Shown here: piece after piece, positions 20,633 to 23,198 of the stretch
Layout: each line of letters begins with the position of its first letter
Numbering within the stretch: position 1 is the stretch's first letter
Translations under genes and position numbers: made by a program
The notes under the pieces: generated by a model
What the model saw: the letters and a program-made list of their open reading frames with translations, nothing else
Database searches by the model: none
Told to the model about the DNA's origin: nothing
From: an uncultured Oscillospiraceae bacterium
Lineage (GTDB): Bacteria > Bacillota > Clostridia > Oscillospirales > Acutalibacteraceae
Reading direction: 5' to 3'
Assembly: GCA_900543795.1 (NCBI GenBank)
Contig: UQSH01000025.1
Location: 1-23,198 of the forward strand
Length of the DNA: 23,198 nucleotides

Positions 20633-23198
20633 TTGAAATCGTCTTTTAAGTTTATCATTGCAATTTTAGTGTTAACTGCCGTTTTATCCCTCGGCTCCGT
20701 CAGTGCACTTGCACTTGAAGGCTCGTTTATTTCTGTTGAAGCGCAGCAGGATTTCGATACCTCAAACGCAGTTCAAAAAAGCATTGCTTTGGGAGAGGGC
20801 GAGGAGATTTCGATTGATGAATTTGCGCAGGAGGGATTTGCTTTTTATACCTCAAACGCATCTGTTGCAGCGGTCAGCTCGGATTATAAAATAACGGCAA
20901 TTTCAAAGGGCAGCGCAGTTATAACCGTTGTTAAGGAAAACACGGCCTCGGCGGTTATTAATGTAACCGTTAAGGGAAAGCCCGATTATTCGCTTAACGC
21001 CTCCTCTGTTATGGCGGTTGGCCAAAAGCAGGAAATAAAGGTTGTTTTTCATTCCGATACTTACAGTAATTATTCCTCCTTTACTTCAAGCAATCCTTCG
21101 GTTGCGTCTGTTGATTCAAACGGAATTGTAACGGCTAATAAGAACGGCAGTGCAGTTATAAAATATACTGCCTATAATGGAAGCTCCCAATCATTTAATT
21201 TAACCGTTAAGCCAAGGGCAACCGCCGTGTATATCTATGCATGGACTGTCAGCTTAACCGAGGGCGAAGGCTTCAATATGAACGGCAGATTAAATGACGG
21301 TGCTTATCCGTCAAAAATATTTTATTCCTCGGCAAACAGCTCGGTTGCTTCTGTTGACTCAAACGGAAGGGTAACGGCAAAGAGCGAGGGAAAAACATAT
21401 ATAACTGCTTACACAGACGGCGGAATAAGCAGAACCTGCACGGTTTATGTTTACGGTAAAAACGCTATTGAACTAAACAGAGACGCAACTAAAATTTCCT
21501 TTGATTATTCAAATGTAACTAAAATTAATTACGGTAAAAGTGTTTATTCAAGAAATCTTGAAGCTTTTGTTATAAACGGAGGAGGAAACAACAGTAAAAC
21601 GATTTTCTGCACCTTTGCAGTTCACGGCTTCGAGGATAGCTATGCCCACGATGGCAAGGTGCTTGTTGAAACCGCAAATAAGCTTGTTGAATATTTTGCA
21701 AAAAATCCCGATAAGCTCGGCAATTATCGTCTTGTTATCGTTCCCTGTGTAAATCCGGACGGAACGATAGACGGCAGAAATAATCAGCGAGCCTGCTCAA
21801 CTGCATTCGGCAGATGCACGGCAAACCATGTTGATATAAACAGAGACTTTATGAACGGAGAATTTAATGCGCAGGAAAGCCGTTATCTTAAATCTCTTAT
21901 GCAGGACTATTCAATGGATATTTACATTGATTTTCACGGCTGGCTTAATTCTGTTCTGGGCAACGGAGAGCTTGTTGATATTTTCAGAAGCACAAACGGT
22001 CTTTCAAAAGATCAAACAGGTTCATACGGAAGCACTCAGGGATATATTATCGGCTGGGCTAAGCAGAATTTAGGAGCAAAATCTGCACTTGTTGAGCTTA
22101 AAAGCCCGTCAAGCGTTAATTATCAAAATGTTGCAAACGGAATTGAAAGGGCGGTTAAATCCTATGAAATCAATAAGCCGTCGGGAATTGTTTATCAGTA
22201 TTCATCTTCAATTCCAATGGTAAACAATGCAAGGGAATATTCCGCAACAGATACGGGAATAACGCTGACTTGGGATTGTGTCAGCGGTGCAAAGGCTTAT
22301 CAAATTCAAATTTATCAAAACGGAGAATGGACCCATTGCTTAAATGTTTTCGGTGCAACCCATGCAACCGTTTCGGGGCTTAAAACCGGAACGGATTATA
22401 GCTTTAGAGTTCGTGCCTTTACCTATTCCGGAAATGTCAGAACATATTCAAAAAATTGGTCAAACACAATTAACTGCCCAACTAAACCGCATAAGGTTAG
22501 CGACTTAACCGTTGTCGGCAGGTCGCGCGACGCAAGCGAAATAAGATTTTCGTGGACTCCTCAGCTTGATGCGGACGGATATGTTATTTATATTAAAGGA
22601 TATGATCAATGGGTTCGCCTTGACACAATACAGGGAGGTGCCTCCTGTTATTATACCTTTACGGACGCAACTCCCGGATATGAATATTATTTCAAGGTAG
22701 TTGCTTATAAAGGAAAAACAAGTAATGCAGGTGTTGCAAGCAATGAGCTTCACACCTGTGCCGCCTGCACTGTTATGAACGCACCAAGCGTAATTGCGTT
22801 AAGCAGCAAAGCTATCCGTGTCGATTGGGAAATAGTAGCCTCACACGGCTATGTAGTAATGTGGTCAAAGGATTCATCATTCAAAACAGGAACGAGCTAT
22901 AAATACATAACAGGTCATAGTGTAAGCAACTACACAATCAGCGTACCCTCCGGTGCTAATCAGTATTATGTTCGTGTTCGTGCATGGAGAAATTCGCCAA
23001 CAGGATATGTTTACGGTGCTTGGTCAGATGCAGCTAAATCAGGCGATGCCGCTGCAAAGGTAACAGGCCTTGCAACAACTGCAAGAGGATCAAACGGAAC
23101 AACGCTCACACTCTCTTGGGATGCACAGGCAGCTGCTGATAGCTATAATGTTTATGCGTATAATAAGCCGGCAGACAGTTGGACTCTTATCGGCAACA
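20633..23198 (+). CDS. Large secreted Ig-like/M14 metallopeptidase/FN3 protein (partial at window end)
   Basis: Open from a TTG (GGAGG at 20620-20624, 8 bases away) to the window end, 855 residues without stop, so the C terminus is missing. Signal peptide about 1-27 (FIIAILVLTAVLSLGSVSA). Three bacterial Ig-like (Big_2) domains lie at about 50-113, 119-193 and 196-276, with the repeated pattern SNPSVASVDSNGIVTA. An M14-type zinc carboxypeptidase domain follows (about 283-516): H331-x-x-E334 (HGFE), N403-R404 (INRDF), H435 (DFHG) and catalytic E488 (LVELK). FN3-like domains begin near 519, 622, 715 and 810 (the last cut). The carboxypeptidase may act on peptidoglycan or on peptides; a dockerin, SLH or LPXTG anchor may lie beyond the edge. 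Confidence 0.85.
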   Translation, partial: MKSSFKFIIAILVLTAVLSLGSVSALALEGSFISVEAQQDFDTSNAVQKSIALGEGEEISIDEFAQEGFAFYTSNASVAAVSSDYKITAISKGSAVITVVKENTASAVINVTVKGKPDYSLNASSVMAVGQKQEIKVVFHSDTYSNYSSFTSSNPSVASVDSNGIVTANKNGSAVIKYTAYNGSSQSFNLTVKPRATAVYIYAWTVSLTEGEGFNMNGRLNDGAYPSKIFYSSANSSVASVDSNGRVTAKSEGKTYITAYTDGGISRTCTVYVYGKNAIELNRDATKISFDYSNVTKINYGKSVYSRNLEAFVINGGGNNSKTIFCTFAVHGFEDSYAHDGKVLVETANKLVEYFAKNPDKLGNYRLVIVPCVNPDGTIDGRNNQRACSTAFGRCTANHVDINRDFMNGEFNAQESRYLKSLMQDYSMDIYIDFHGWLNSVLGNGELVDIFRSTNGLSKDQTGSYGSTQGYIIGWAKQNLGAKSALVELKSPSSVNYQNVANGIERAVKSYEINKPSGIVYQYSSSIPMVNNAREYSATDTGITLTWDCVSGAKAYQIQIYQNGEWTHCLNVFGATHATVSGLKTGTDYSFRVRAFTYSGNVRTYSKNWSNTINCPTKPHKVSDLTVVGRSRDASEIRFSWTPQLDADGYVIYIKGYDQWVRLDTIQGGASCYYTFTDATPGYEYYFKVVAYKGKTSNAGVASNELHTCAACTVMNAPSVIALSSKAIRVDWEIVASHGYVVMWSKDSSFKTGTSYKYITGHSVSNYTISVPSGANQYYVRVRAWRNSPTGYVYGAWSDAAKSGDAAAKVTGLATTARGSNGTTLTLSWDAQAAADSYNVYAYNKPADSWTLIGN

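Noticed and set aside
1..23198. CRISPR arrays, tRNA or rRNA genes, toxin-antitoxin pairs and intact transposases
   Set aside because: No regularly spaced repeats with unique spacers, no cloverleaf-like sequence and no transposase motif were seen; the short C-rich repeats at 73-122 are too close together to be CRISPR.

Overview
The window looks like chromosome from a low-to-moderate GC, Gram-positive gut-type Clostridia, probably in or near Oscillospirales/Ruminococcaceae. This is inferred from gene content, not from a marker gene. The grounds are AAAGGAGG-type ribosome sites, several TTG/GTG starts, tightly packed operons, a CarD regulator, a yabB-rsmI pair as in Bacillus/Clostridia, and a lipoprotein-type amino-acid ABC transporter. 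No rRNA, tRNA, CRISPR array, prophage or intact transposase is visible.

Layout. (a) 1-204: a bidirectional terminator-like hairpin, then four imperfect C-rich tandem repeats that may be a mobile-element end. (b) 205-7244, plus strand: translation and RNA-modification genes (rlmD/rlmCD-type, lepA, trmN6/yabB-type, rsmI) plus a PflX-type radical SAM protein. A two-gene module, a small PqqD-like protein and a NTP_transf_5-type nucleotidyltransferase, sits between rlmD and lepA. (c) 7276-11494, plus: mscL with a C-terminal zinc ribbon, then a four-gene operon of unassigned pathway (alpha/beta hydrolase, IolB-like isomerase, iron-containing alcohol dehydrogenase, EamA exporter). (d) 11479-11801: a hairpin-rich noncoding block bounded by two identical 27-base direct repeats, each containing a terminator. 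(e) 11816-12493, minus: a metallophosphoesterase that has lost all the ligands unique to its second metal while keeping those of the first. (f) 12609-13940, plus: a membrane-anchored D,D-carboxypeptidase, closed by a bidirectional terminator. (g) 16454-13994, minus: a GNAT, GH30 glycosidase and TrmO operon with overlapping genes. (h) 16488-18894: a divergent control region with a near-perfect ARG box, then a polar amino-acid ABC transporter (lipoprotein, permease, ATPase) with a terminator-like hairpin after the first gene. (i) 18941-20438, minus: an esterase and a CarD-family regulator. (j) 20633 to the window end, plus: the first 855 residues of a secreted modular protein (three bacterial Ig-like domains, an M14-type metallopeptidase domain, at least four FN3-like domains), cut by the window edge.

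How it fits together. Most of the window is housekeeping. The parts that resist routine annotation are the stand-alone PqqD/nucleotidyltransferase pair, the hydrolase-IolB-ADH-EamA operon, the repeat-bounded element at 11.5-11.8 kb, the metal-site-altered phosphoesterase and the large surface metallopeptidase. All assignments come from reading the sequence and translations; no database search was possible.
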